NCBI GenBank assembly: GCA_963790065.1
Contig: CAWBNK010000016.1
Span: forward strand, 1 to 64,000
DNA: 64,000 bases
Direction: 5' to 3'
From: Palsa-504 sp963790065
GTDB lineage: Bacteria > Actinomycetota > Actinomycetes > Streptosporangiales > Streptosporangiaceae
Position 1 is the stretch's first letter, and every line of letters starts with the position of its first letter. Made by a program: the position numbers and the translations under genes. This document shows positions 15,987-24,400 of this stretch, piece by piece. A model generated the notes under the pieces. That model was given only the letters and a program-made list of their open reading frames with translations. It did not search any database and was not told the origin of the DNA.

Positions 15987-16646
15987 TCAGATCCGGGACT
16001 GCTGTCCCAAGCCCGCGTCCCGGGCCTGCACGATGGCCTGGGCCCGGTCGGCGACCTGCAGCTTGGTCAGGATGTTCGACACGTGATTGCGCACCGTCTT
16101 CTGGCTCAGCCCCAGCTTGGCGGCGATCGCCGGATTGGCCCGGCCCTGGGCGACCAGATCGAGGACCTCGCGTTCCCGGTCGGTCAGCTGCGGGAACACC
16201 GGCGGCGGAGCCGAAGGGCCGGCGGTGAAGTAGGCGAGCACGCGAGCGGCCAGCTCCGTTCCGAAGATGATCTCGCCGTTGGCGGCGGCCCCGATGGCGG
16301 CGCGGATCTGTTCCTGGTCGGCTCCCTTGAGCAGGTAGCCGCGGGCGCCGGCGCGCAGCGCGGAGAAGATCGAGTCGTCATCGTCGAACATGGTCAGCAC
16401 CAGGACCGTGATGTGCGGGCTGTCGGCCACGATGCGGCGGGTGGCCTCGATGCCGTGCAGCCCGGGCATGTTCAGGTCCATTACGACCACGTCCGGCTGG
16501 GTTTCCCTGGCCATGTCGACGGCTTCGGTGCCGCTGGAGGCCGCTCCCACCAGTTCGGTGTCCGGCGCGTCGGTCAGCATGGCGGACAGCCCGTCACGGA
16601 ACAGCGGGTGGTCGTCGGCGATCAGCACCCGGATCATGTCGGTCAT
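15987..16646 (-). CDS. NarL/LuxR-type response regulator
   Basis: 219 residues. Receiver domain with acidic pocket D11-D12, phosphoacceptor D57 (VVVMDLNMPG) and switch lysine in GYLLKGAD; then a LuxR HTH (about 150-205: LTDREREVLDLVAQGRANPAIAAKL, SQKTVRNHVSNIL). ATG 16646 overlaps the kinase stop by ATGA, and a GGAG site lies 7 bases before the start. Its likely target is the GTAACG-repeat promoter upstream of the divergent operon at 18878 (inference). Confidence 0.93.
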   Translation of the reverse strand: MTDMIRVLIADDHPLFRDGLSAMLTDAPDTELVGAASSGTEAVDMARETQPDVVVMDLNMPGLHGIEATRRIVADSPHITVLVLTMFDDDDSIFSALRAGARGYLLKGADQEQIRAAIGAAANGEIIFGTELAARVLAYFTAGPSAPPPVFPQLTDREREVLDLVAQGRANPAIAAKLGLSQKTVRNHVSNILTKLQVADRAQAIVQARDAGLGQQSRI

Positions 16647-18757
16647 GGTAGCTCCTGGGCGGGCAGGTGGGCGGTGATGCTGGTTCCGTGCGGTAGGCAG
16701 GGTTCGATCACCAATGTCCCGCCGAGTTCGGCGACGCGCTCGCGCATCGACGCGATGCCGACGCCGGTCCGCCAGCCTTCGGGCAAGCCCACCCCGTCGT
16801 CGCGCACGTCCACGCCAAGCCCAGGACCGAGCCGGATCCGCACCGAACACCGCGTGGCGTGCGCGTGCCTGGTCACGTTGGTCAGCGCCTCGGTCACGAT
16901 CCGGTAGCAGGCCACTTCGACCGCCGCGGGAAGGTCGGTCAGGTCCCCGTCGGGAGCGTCCAGGGTGACGCAGAGCGCGGGCACCTCGTACTGCAGGCGC
17001 CCGACCTCCTCGCGCAGCGATCCGATCAGGCCGAACTCATCCAGGGCGGGCGGCCGCAACCCGTAGACGATGCGCCGCACGTCGGTCACCGCCCGCTGCG
17101 TCTCCGCCTTGAGCCTGCCCAGCAACTCCAGCAGTTCGAGCTGCCCGGCCGAACGGCCCCGGGCGGTGTCAAGACCCAGCGTCAGGCCCGCCAGCGTCGG
17201 ACCCAAGCCGTCATGCAGGTCGCGTCGCAGCCGCCGGCGCTCCTCTTCCCGCGCAGTGACCAGGCCCGCCCGGGACTCGTCGAGCGCCTGGCGCAGGGCT
17301 ACCGCGTGAATGGCCGGCCCCGCCTGCCGGGCCAGATCGGTCAGCAGCTGAACATCGTCCGGGCCGAGACGCTCATCCCGCGACCGCGTGCCCACCAGCA
17401 GCCGCCCGACGGTTTCGGTCTGGGAGATCAGCGGGAACGCGGTCACCTCGGATGAGGGCTCACCGTACGCGGTCGCTTGCCGCCATCCATCGCCGAGCCG
17501 CAGCTCAAGGGCCGCATACGGCAGCCGCAGGCTGTCCGCGATGGTCTTGACCACGGAGTTCAGCGCCGAGTCGGTGTCCGCCGATTCCTCGACGCGGCGG
17601 CCGAGCCTGGCCAGGGCTTCGTAGGGTACCCCGCGGTCGCCGTAGAACAGCCGGTCCACCCGGCGCTGCACCCGGTCACGCAACGGGAACAACGCGGCAG
17701 CGCCCACCGCGGTGGCCAGGACCTGCACGGTCATGCTGTGGCCCGACCTTCCGAATACCACCTCGGCCAGAGTCACCACCCCCACGTAGACCGCGGCCAC
17801 CCCGGCGGTCAGCAAGGCGTAAAGCACCGCCCGGCTCAGCAGGACATCGACCTCGTACAGCCGGTAGCGCAGCACCGCTATCCCGATCCCCACCGGCATC
17901 AAGGCGCCGGCCAGCGCGCCCAGCCCCACGGCCAGCGCGCTGCCCGCGTCGACGACCTGGGTGATGATCGCCACGGCGGCCAGCGGCAGCACCGCAAAGA
18001 ACCACTTGAGCTGCTGGCGGCCCACCCGGTCGGCGCGGCGCCACCGCAGCGCCACGCTCGCCACCGCCGCGGCGCCTGCGGCCAGCCCGCACCCCACGGC
18101 CAGGACTTCCGCTGCCGTGAACACGCCATCGAGCGAGGGGTAGGTGTACGGATCAGGAAGGTCGCGGAAGTAGCTGCCCATGCTCTGCGGGACGAAGGCG
18201 AGGCTGACCGCCCAGAGCGGGATGAAGGCCAGCGCCGCCCACAGCGCGGGCCGCCACCGCGGCGACAGCAGCCTTCCGTCGGGGAAGACCAGCGGCAGGA
18301 CCAGGCCGGTCAGGCTCAGGGCCGGCGCGTACAGCCAGGTGTTCAGCCACAGCACCGGGGTCGCGAAGGGCAGCGATCCCGGAAAGTGGACGAGTGTGTA
18401 ACGCGCATAAGCGAAGGCGGCACCCGAAACCGCGTTGGCCAGCCCGATCAGGCACAGCAGCGGCCCCATCCGGTGCCCGGGCCGCCGGGCCAGCAGTACG
18501 CACCCCATCCAGGCGAAGCCGAGCGCGGTCGGAACCGGGTAAGCGTCCAGGATGCGGCTCATGGCCGCTAGGGCCAGGATCCCGCCGGACAGGATCGTGG
18601 CCACCGCGGCACCCGCCCAGGACAGCCCGGCCAGGGTCAGCCAGCGGGCCGGTGCCGCCCGCGCTGACCGTACCTGAAGGCCCAGATTCACATACATACG
18701 ATGGGGCCTTTTGGTCCCGCTGTCACGGGGCAGATGTCCCGACCCGCCCGGGATCAT
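16643..18757 (-). CDS. membrane sensor histidine kinase (HisKA_3 family)
   Basis: 704 residues. About nine hydrophobic segments span 38-355; a GAF-like region follows (about 380-490). The dimerisation/phosphoacceptor helix has REEERRRLRRDLHDGLGPTL with H515. A GHKL ATPase domain has EALTNVTRHA (N627) and DDGVGLP. It phosphorylates the partner regulator encoded directly downstream with a 4-base overlap. The start is uncertain: ATG 18757 or ATG 18697, both with weak ribosome sites. The membrane part is homologous to the broken gene at 3062-4209. Confidence 0.92.
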   Translation of the reverse strand: MIPGGSGHLPRDSGTKRPHRMYVNLGLQVRSARAAPARWLTLAGLSWAGAAVATILSGGILALAAMSRILDAYPVPTALGFAWMGCVLLARRPGHRMGPLLCLIGLANAVSGAAFAYARYTLVHFPGSLPFATPVLWLNTWLYAPALSLTGLVLPLVFPDGRLLSPRWRPALWAALAFIPLWAVSLAFVPQSMGSYFRDLPDPYTYPSLDGVFTAAEVLAVGCGLAAGAAAVASVALRWRRADRVGRQQLKWFFAVLPLAAVAIITQVVDAGSALAVGLGALAGALMPVGIGIAVLRYRLYEVDVLLSRAVLYALLTAGVAAVYVGVVTLAEVVFGRSGHSMTVQVLATAVGAAALFPLRDRVQRRVDRLFYGDRGVPYEALARLGRRVEESADTDSALNSVVKTIADSLRLPYAALELRLGDGWRQATAYGEPSSEVTAFPLISQTETVGRLLVGTRSRDERLGPDDVQLLTDLARQAGPAIHAVALRQALDESRAGLVTAREEERRRLRRDLHDGLGPTLAGLTLGLDTARGRSAGQLELLELLGRLKAETQRAVTDVRRIVYGLRPPALDEFGLIGSLREEVGRLQYEVPALCVTLDAPDGDLTDLPAAVEVACYRIVTEALTNVTRHAHATRCSVRIRLGPGLGVDVRDDGVGLPEGWRTGVGIASMRERVAELGGTLVIEPCLPHGTSITAHLPAQELP

Positions 18758-18804
18758 CTGGACCAGGATGGCAGAAGCGTCCTAATCGCCTCGAATTTCG
18801 GCGA

Positions 18805-18840
18805 TGCCGTAACGATGCGGTAACGCCGGCACCCTAGCGT
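18805..18840 (+). promoter_or_regulatory. promoter with GTAACG direct repeat, copy 2
   Basis: The same 21 bases as at 2909-2929, with TAGCGT (18835-18840) as the candidate -10 at the identical 9-base distance. It lies between the divergent kinase and the SDR-led operon, 38 bases before ATG 18878. Confidence 0.65.
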
Positions 18841-18877
18841 GGGAATCGAGCCAGCGTGCAAGGAGGCGCCAGATCTC

Positions 18878-19996
18878 ATGAACCCATCGGTCGGCCTGCC
18901 GAGAACGTCATTTCCCCCGTATCAACGCCCGCCTCGCGCGCTCCGGCACTGTATGGAGGTCCCGGGAACCGCACGGCGCACCGTTCTGCTGACTGGAGCA
19001 TCGGGTGTCGTCGGAAGCGCACTGCGGTCACGGCTGCGTGGCCTCGACCTCGTGTGCCTGGCGCATCGTGCGCCGGTCTCCGGCCCGAACGTGACCAGCG
19101 TCCAGGGCGACATTGCCGCACCGATGTTCGGGCTGCCCAGTCACGACTACACGCAGCTGGCGGCCGGGGTCGACGCGGTCATCCACTGCGCGGCGGTCAC
19201 GGATTTCAACCGTACCGACGGCAGCCTGGAGGCGACGAACATCGCGGGCACCCAGCACGCGGCCGCCTTCGCCACCGCGGCGGACGCGGTGCTGTACCAC
19301 GTCAGCACCGCGTTCGTGCACACCACGGCGGACGGCGACCGCGGCCGCACCGCCGTCGGCTACGCCTCCTCGAAGCTGGCCGCCGAACAGGTCGTGCGGT
19401 CCAGCGGCGGGCCGCACGTCATCCTCCGGCCGTCGGTCGTTATCGGCGATTCGGTCACCGGCGAGGTAGCCGCGTTCCAGGGGCTGCACCAGGTCGCGGC
19501 GGGCCTGTTCGCGGGCATCGTGCCCATGATCCCGTTCGACCCGCGCTGGCCGCTCGACTTCGTCCCCGCCGATATCGTCGCCGACGCGATCGCCTGCGTG
19601 GTCGCGAACCGAGTGGACCAGGGCGAGTTCTGGATCACGGCCGGCGACCAGGCGCTACGGCTGGACGAGAGCGTCGCGGTGGCCGTCGACCTGGCCCGCG
19701 GCCTCGGACTGCGTATCGATCAGCCACGGTTCGTTCCGCCCGACATGTTCGACCGGCTGATCCGCCCCGTCTTCCTCGACGCGCTGCCCCCCAGGATCCG
19801 CAGGAATATCGTGCGGATGCTGGAGTTCTTCACGACCTACCTGCAGTCCGGGCAGGCCAAGCCGAGCAGCCTGGATCAGCTGGTCAGGCTCGGCGCCAAG
19901 CCGCTGCCCGACCAGCGCGAATCGCTGCGGAACAGCCTGGGGTACTGGGCTGGGCGCCGCGGCTACGGCCAGCCCGGGATCGAGCAGGTGGCCTGA
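18878..19996 (+). CDS. NAD(P)-dependent SDR, thioester-reductase/epimerase-like
   Basis: 372 residues, extended SDR. VLLTGASGVVGSALRSRL (about 36-53) is the Rossmann glycine motif; AVIHCAAVTDFNRT and the catalytic YASSKLAAEQ follow, then ILRPSVVIGDS and WPLDFVPADIVADAI. These landmarks fit the NAD_binding_4 (carboxylic-acid/thioester reductase) branch as a free-standing protein. It could reduce an acyl thioester to the aldehyde for the adjacent aminotransferase (inference). ATG 18878 has AAGGAGG 11 bases upstream. First gene of a four-gene operon. Confidence 0.8.
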   Translation: MNPSVGLPRTSFPPYQRPPRALRHCMEVPGTARRTVLLTGASGVVGSALRSRLRGLDLVCLAHRAPVSGPNVTSVQGDIAAPMFGLPSHDYTQLAAGVDAVIHCAAVTDFNRTDGSLEATNIAGTQHAAAFATAADAVLYHVSTAFVHTTADGDRGRTAVGYASSKLAAEQVVRSSGGPHVILRPSVVIGDSVTGEVAAFQGLHQVAAGLFAGIVPMIPFDPRWPLDFVPADIVADAIACVVANRVDQGEFWITAGDQALRLDESVAVAVDLARGLGLRIDQPRFVPPDMFDRLIRPVFLDALPPRIRRNIVRMLEFFTTYLQSGQAKPSSLDQLVRLGAKPLPDQRESLRNSLGYWAGRRGYGQPGIEQVA

Positions 19997-19997
19997 G

Positions 19998-21257
19998 ATG
20001 ACCGCGGCGACGGACCGGGATCTGGTGCTCGACCGCTACGCGAAGCACGTGAATAAGTCGCTCGCCAGCCTGGCCCGGCTGATCGCCACCCCGGTCGAGG
20101 TGGCCGCCGCCGGGTCGAAGGTGCATGGCAGTGACGGGCACGCCTACCTCGACTGCGGGGGCTTCGGGGTCTTCCTGCTCGGTCACTGCCACCCGGCCGT
20201 CGTCGCAGCGGTGCGCGATCAGCTGACGCGTAACCCACTGGCCACGAGGCTGTTCCTCAACCCGGAGCTGGCCCAGGCCGCCGCCGACCTGGCCGCCATC
20301 ACGCCGGCCGGGCTCGACTACTGCTTCCTGACCAACTCAGGAGCCGAGGCGACCGAGCTCGGGCTGAAGCTGGCCCGGCTGGCCGGCCAGCGCCACGTGA
20401 TCGCCATGCACGGCGGGTTCCACGGCAAGACGCTCGGCGCGCTGTCGGTGACCGGGCGGGCGCAGTACCGTGACCCGTTCGGCCCGCTGCTGCCGATGAT
20501 CGACTTCGTCCCGTTCGGCGACCTGGTCGCGCTGCGTGCCGTGCTGACGGCTCAGTCGGCGGTGCTGCTCGAGCCTGTCCAGGCCGAGGGCGGCGTCCGG
20601 CTGCCGCCCGACGGCTACCTGCGGCAGGTCCGGCGCGCCTGCAGCGAAGCCGGCGCGGTGATGATCCTCGACGAGATCCAGTCCGGCCTGGGCCGCCTCG
20701 GTGCCTGGTGGGGCGCGGACCTGGCCGGCGTCACGCCGGACGTGCTGCTGACGGGCAAGATCCTCGGCGGCGGCGTGATGCCCGTCGGCGGCGTGGTCGC
20801 CTCGGCCGAGCTGTTCGCGCCGCTGAACGCCGACCCGCTGCTGCACTCCTCGACGTTCGCCGGCAGCCCGCTGGCCGCCGCCGCGGTCTCCGCGACCATC
20901 AGCGTCATCAGGTCCGAGGGCCTGATCGACCGCGCCCGCGAACTCGGCCCGCAGGTCCGCGCCCTCGCCCTCGACGCGGTCGCGGCGTACTGCCCGGACC
21001 TGGTCACCGAGGTGCGCGGCGAGGGCCTGCTCATCGGCATCGACTTCGTCTCGGCCGACGCCGCCACCGAGTTCCTGCTCGGGCTGCTGGACTCCCGCGT
21101 CATCCCGTCCTTCTCGCTCAACTCCAGCAATGTCCTGCGCCTGACCCCGCCGGCGATCCTCGACGCGGCCGATCTCGACTGGCTGGGACGCGCCCTGACC
21201 TCCGCCGCCCGGCATGTCTCCCGCGTCAGTGTCTCCCGGGTCAGGCCCGCCGCCTGA
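19998..21257 (+). CDS. class III PLP-dependent aminotransferase
   Basis: 419 residues with all class III landmarks: LGHCHP (61-66), LTNSGAEATELGLKLAR (111-127), FHGKTLGALS (141-150), D225 in ILDEIQSGLGR, and PLP lysine K254 in LLTGKILGGGVMPVGG. Relatives are ornithine, acetylornithine and omega-amine transaminases. Paired with a reductase of the preceding type it could convert an aldehyde to a primary amine. ATG 19998 lies 1 base past the SDR stop. An Arg/Val/Ser-rich tail closes the protein. Confidence 0.9.
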   Translation: MTAATDRDLVLDRYAKHVNKSLASLARLIATPVEVAAAGSKVHGSDGHAYLDCGGFGVFLLGHCHPAVVAAVRDQLTRNPLATRLFLNPELAQAAADLAAITPAGLDYCFLTNSGAEATELGLKLARLAGQRHVIAMHGGFHGKTLGALSVTGRAQYRDPFGPLLPMIDFVPFGDLVALRAVLTAQSAVLLEPVQAEGGVRLPPDGYLRQVRRACSEAGAVMILDEIQSGLGRLGAWWGADLAGVTPDVLLTGKILGGGVMPVGGVVASAELFAPLNADPLLHSSTFAGSPLAAAAVSATISVIRSEGLIDRARELGPQVRALALDAVAAYCPDLVTEVRGEGLLIGIDFVSADAATEFLLGLLDSRVIPSFSLNSSNVLRLTPPAILDAADLDWLGRALTSAARHVSRVSVSRVRPAA

Positions 21258-21283
21258 CCCCGTACAGCCTTTAGGAGAGCAAA

Positions 21284-21760
21284 ATGCGCACCGTCCGCAT
21301 CCGGTTGCATGTACCAGGCAAGCCACCAGACGACGTGTACACCACGCTGGCCGACTTCGAACGCTACCCGGAACTGTGCGACGCCGTGCAGAGCGTCGCC
21401 GTCACCGAGGCGTCGGGGAACCGCACCGTGTCGCGCTGGGAGGTCACCTTCCGGGCCGGCCTGCTGCGCTGGACCGAGGAGGACACGTTCGACCCGGCCG
21501 CGCTGACCATCACGTTCCGCCAGCTCGAGGGCGACATTGCCCTCTTCGACGGCGCATGGGAGTGCGTCGGTGCCTCGCCCGGCACCGAGATCGTGTTCTC
21601 CGCACGGCTCGACATGGGCATCCCGAGCCTGGCGGACGCGCTGGAGCCGATTGCGGCGCGGACGCTGACCGAGAACATCGTGGCCATCGTCGGCGGCCTG
21701 GTCGGCCGGGCCGAGCTCGTCGCGTCCGAGGTGGCGGTCCCGGTGGGGAGCGGGTCATGA
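21284..21760 (+). CDS. SRPBCC-family (START-like) protein
   Basis: 158 residues with the polyketide-cyclase/coenzyme-Q-binding pattern: an N-terminal strand, DDVYTTLADFERYPELCDAV, SRWEVTFRAGLLRWTEEDTF, LEGDIALFDGAWECV and a long C-terminal helix. Such proteins bind hydrophobic ligands or catalyse cyclisation/aromatisation. A TTAGGAG site precedes ATG 21284. It overlaps the next gene by ATGA, so it is made together with the acyl-CoA dehydrogenase. Confidence 0.82.
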   Translation: MRTVRIRLHVPGKPPDDVYTTLADFERYPELCDAVQSVAVTEASGNRTVSRWEVTFRAGLLRWTEEDTFDPAALTITFRQLEGDIALFDGAWECVGASPGTEIVFSARLDMGIPSLADALEPIAARTLTENIVAIVGGLVGRAELVASEVAVPVGSGS

Positions 21761-22884
21761 ACCTGCTGCGTGTCGAGCGGGATACCCTGGACCGCTATCT
21801 CCCTGGCCTGGACAAGTACCTCAGCGAGATCCCGCTGCTCGAGCTGGAGCAGCCGGGCTGCGGCGCGCTGCAGAAATTCCGCGAGCTGGGCGGCCCGGCC
21901 CTGCTGGTGCCCGCCGAGTATGCGGGCAAGGGAGCGTCCTTGCTGGACGCAGTACGCATCCAGCGTGCGGTGGGCAGCCGGTCACCGTCGCTGGCCGTGG
22001 CCAGCACCATGCACCACTTCTCGGTGGCCTCCCTGGTCGAGCTGACCGCTGCCGGCAACGGGTTCGAGTGGGCCATGCTCATGGCCATCGCGGAGAACTC
22101 ATGGCTGCTCAGCTCCGGCTTCGCCGAGGGCAAGCCCGGTCAGCACATCCTGACGCCCACCATGCGGGGCGTGCCGGCCGACGGCGGCATCACCGTCAGC
22201 GGCAGCAAGAAGCCGTGCAGCCTCACCTGGTCCATGAACCTGATGAGCGCCAGCGTCGCCGTCGCCGACCCCGATTCCACCGGGACCGGCCGGCTGGCGA
22301 TCGTACTGATCCCGGCCGAATCACCAGGCATCGAGCGCGCGCCGTTCTGGCAGACCACCGCCCTGGCCGCCGCGGAAAGCGACCAGGTCACCCTGACCGA
22401 CGTGTTCGTCCCCGACGCGCTGATCTTCTACCCGCACGACGGCGAGTCGATGGACCCGGTCCAGGCGCGCGGGTTCGTCTGGTTCGAGCTGCTGGTCTCC
22501 GCGTCCTATCTCGGCGCCGCCACGAACCTCGCCGAGCGTGTCATCGCGCGCGGCCGGGGCTCGGACGAGGACCGCGCCGGCCTGGCCATCGAGCTGGAGG
22601 CCATCGCCGCGGCCCTGGAGCAGGTGGCGTGCGCCGCCGCGACCGACAGCGACAACGACGCCCTGCTCGCGCGGGCCCTGTACGTACGGTTCGCGACCGA
22701 ACGGGCCATCGAGCGCGTCGTCATGCCGGCGGCCGCGACCCTCGGCGGCATGTCGTTCATCTCCTCGCCCGAGATCGCCTACCTGCTGGGCGCCACCCGG
22801 GCCCTGGCCTTCCACCCGCCGTCACGCGCCGCCGCCGCCGGCCCGATCGCCCGCTACCTCGCCGGCCAGCCGCTGATCCTCTGA
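21757..22884 (+). CDS. acyl-CoA dehydrogenase family protein
   Basis: 375 residues with the three-part ACAD layout: an N-terminal helical part with ELGGPALLVPAEYAGKGAS, a central beta domain with GITVSGSKKPCSLT and VTLTDVFVPDALI, and a C-terminal helical bundle with ISSPEIAYLLGATRALAFHPP. FAD-dependent desaturation or monooxygenation of a thioester-bound substrate is expected. No obvious catalytic glutamate can be assigned by eye, so a non-canonical chemistry is possible. Last gene of the operon. Confidence 0.82.
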   Translation: MNLLRVERDTLDRYLPGLDKYLSEIPLLELEQPGCGALQKFRELGGPALLVPAEYAGKGASLLDAVRIQRAVGSRSPSLAVASTMHHFSVASLVELTAAGNGFEWAMLMAIAENSWLLSSGFAEGKPGQHILTPTMRGVPADGGITVSGSKKPCSLTWSMNLMSASVAVADPDSTGTGRLAIVLIPAESPGIERAPFWQTTALAAAESDQVTLTDVFVPDALIFYPHDGESMDPVQARGFVWFELLVSASYLGAATNLAERVIARGRGSDEDRAGLAIELEAIAAALEQVACAAATDSDNDALLARALYVRFATERAIERVVMPAAATLGGMSFISSPEIAYLLGATRALAFHPPSRAAAAGPIARYLAGQPLIL

Positions 22885-22900
22885 CCACGGCCAGGCCGCC

Positions 22901-23080
22901 TCACCACAGGTCGCCCCCGGTCAGCACGTATACGAACGGCACCAGCGGGATCAGCCCGAACAGCCCCCAGGCCAGCTTCTGCCCCCCGCTCAGGTCGCTC
23001 CGAGAGGCGAGGTCGATCCATATCAGGATCACCGCCAGCGGGTGGAGAAAGCAGACCAGCAGTTCCAGCAGTTTCTTCAT
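22901..23080 (-). CDS. small two-helix membrane protein (PLDc_N-like)
   Basis: 59 residues with two hydrophobic segments (about 4-22 and 36-54) separated by LASRSDLSGGQK. It resembles the small PLDc_N / cardiolipin-synthase-N-like membrane proteins. ATG 23080 has GGGGAGG 3 bases upstream. It is convergent with the acyl-CoA dehydrogenase operon, which ends 16 bases away. The function is unknown. Confidence 0.65.
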   Translation of the reverse strand: MKKLLELLVCFLHPLAVILIWIDLASRSDLSGGQKLAWGLFGLIPLVPFVYVLTGGDLW

Positions 23081-23168
23081 AGCCTCCCCGCTACCCAGCA
23101 GGGAGATTTTGATGCCGAACGGGCCGTGGTGCCCGCCCCCGCCATCATGCGCGCCCGCGGGGGCGGGC

Positions 23169-23316
23169 GGCCGCTCAGTGCTTGCCGGAGCGCGCGCGTC
23201 GGACAAGCCGCCGCGCGGCCGCTCAGTGCTTGCCGGAGCGCGCGCGTCGGACAAGCCGCCGCGCGCGCTCAGTGCTTGCCGGAGCGCGCGCGTCGGACAA
23301 GCCGCCGCGCGGCCGC
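23169..23316. repeat. three tandem hairpin-forming repeats of 46-48 bases
   Basis: Three near-identical copies start with gctcagtgcttgccgg at 23173, 23221 and 23267. Each holds an imperfect dyad (GCTTGCCGGA with TCGGACAAGC around a GCGCGCG core). The array starts directly after the stop codon of the barrel gene at 23317 and fills most of the spacer to the next gene. Confidence 0.85.
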
Positions 23317-23604
23317 CTAGCGGATGTACAGCTCGCCGGCCTCGTACTCGGTGAACTCGGCGTTCGCCATCATGTGCTCGGCCAGGCCGGTCTCCTGGAA
23401 CGCGGGGAAGAACTGCTCGGCCGCCCACCGCTCCTGGTGCGCCTTGGACTCCCAGACGGTCACCACGTTGAGGCCGTTCTCATCCGGTCCGGCCGCCCAG
23501 GCCAGCAGGCCGTCGATGTCCTGGGGCGGGTTGTGCTTGGCGGAGACCCTGCGGAAGTCCTCGATGGTAAGACCCTTCGCCTTGGCGAAGAAGACAGCTG
23601 CCAT
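23317..23604 (-). CDS. small dimeric alpha/beta-barrel protein
   Basis: 95 residues with a ferredoxin-like beta-alpha-beta pattern (VFFAKAKGLTIEDFRRV ... NVVTVWESKAHQERWAAEQF ... HMMANAEFTEYEAGELYI) like antibiotic-biosynthesis-monooxygenase/DUF barrels. The activity is unknown. It sits downstream of a truncated LAL regulator, the same order as 59950-63159 where the regulator is intact, and both genes are preceded by the same ATGRGTGYTTYCC element. A GGGAGG site precedes ATG 23604. Confidence 0.75.
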   Translation of the reverse strand: MAAVFFAKAKGLTIEDFRRVSAKHNPPQDIDGLLAWAAGPDENGLNVVTVWESKAHQERWAAEQFFPAFQETGLAEHMMANAEFTEYEAGELYIR

Positions 23605-23692
23605 GGTGTGTCCCTCCCTTTCCCTATCTGCGTGTGCGCCCTGTTTGCGCTGGCAGGAAGGACGCTACGGGAAGGCCAGGATCCGGCCATCC

Positions 23693-23727
23693 GGGGAAAC
23701 ACTCATCCGGGTACTCATTCGCTGAGT
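23693..23727 (-). promoter_or_regulatory. operator candidate upstream of the barrel gene
   Basis: Read on the minus strand, ATGAGTGTTTCCCC (23706-23693) resembles ATGGGTGCTTTCCA at 62789-62802, upstream of the other barrel gene. A second ATGAGT lies at 23718-23713 and an inverted copy at 23727-23723. It is 89 bases before ATG 23604. Control by a LAL-type regulator is inference. Confidence 0.5.
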
Positions 23728-23729
23728 AG

Positions 23730-24152
23730 TTATCCGCGGCCTGGCCGCGCGTCCGTGTCCGGCCCTTCACTGGACCAGGCGGCGATCTGGGCGAACAGCG
23801 CGAACCGGGAGGCGCTGCCGGAATCGGCGCCCTCGGCCAGCGGCGGCCGTTGGGTGTCGCCGAGGACCTGCGCCCACAGGTCCGGCCTGGATCCGCCTTC
23901 GCCGTCACCGCGGATGACGGGCTCGTCAAGCGCCAGCCGCCACAGGCCGTAGGGCGGCGAACTGCCCCGGTCGGCCGCGCGAGCCCACACCGCCGGCATG
24001 CCCCGGGCGGCCGCGGCCGCGGCGGCCTCCTCGGCCAGGCGGGTCTTCCCGATACCCGCCTCGCCCGTGCACAGCACCAGCCGCCCCTGGCCCGCCAGGG
24101 CATCGTCAAGCAGGCCCGTGACCCGGGCCAGCTCGCGGTCACGGCCGACCAT
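23730..24152 (-). pseudogene. LAL-type LuxR regulator, truncated after the ATPase N-terminus
   Basis: From ATG 24152: MVGRDRELARVTGLLDDALA, Walker A GEAGIGKTRL, then RAADRGSSPPYGLWRLAL and a stop at about 140 residues. Intact LAL regulators such as the one at 59950 have about 900 residues including Walker B, TPR-like repeats and a C-terminal LuxR HTH; none of these remain. An upstream in-frame extension exists but has no family resemblance. The truncation leaves the barrel gene downstream without its presumed regulator. Confidence 0.75.
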
Positions 24153-24400
24153 TAGCCGGGCCGTCTCACCCCCCACGGGGTCACCATAGGCGCCGTCGGC
24201 CGCAGCTGAACAGAGCCGGATGGTCAGCCTGCGCATACCTGACCCCCGACCCACGGCGCCGGGGCCGTTGAGGAAGGTGCGCTCACTGCTCAGCACGGTA
24301 ATTTCCGTAACTTATCGATCACGACCCGTTCACGGAATTGCATCGGACTCGGGTTATGGTGGGACTTCGTCCCAGCCGAAAAGCGAGGTGAACCCCAGCC

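Noticed and set aside
15891..16907. 338-residue plus-strand frame opposite the response regulator
   Set aside because: The minus strand encodes a complete receiver-HTH protein with a 4-base overlap to its kinase.
17477..18571. 364-residue plus-strand frame opposite the kinase
   Set aside because: Antisense of the membrane domain of the kinase, with high His/Gln/Arg content and no helices.
23169..23316. CRISPR array
   Set aside because: The three copies abut without unique spacers and no cas genes are present; the same holds for the other arrays.
23042..23320. plus-strand ORFs through the 48-base repeats
   Set aside because: They are repetitive translations of the array and overlap two supported minus-strand genes.
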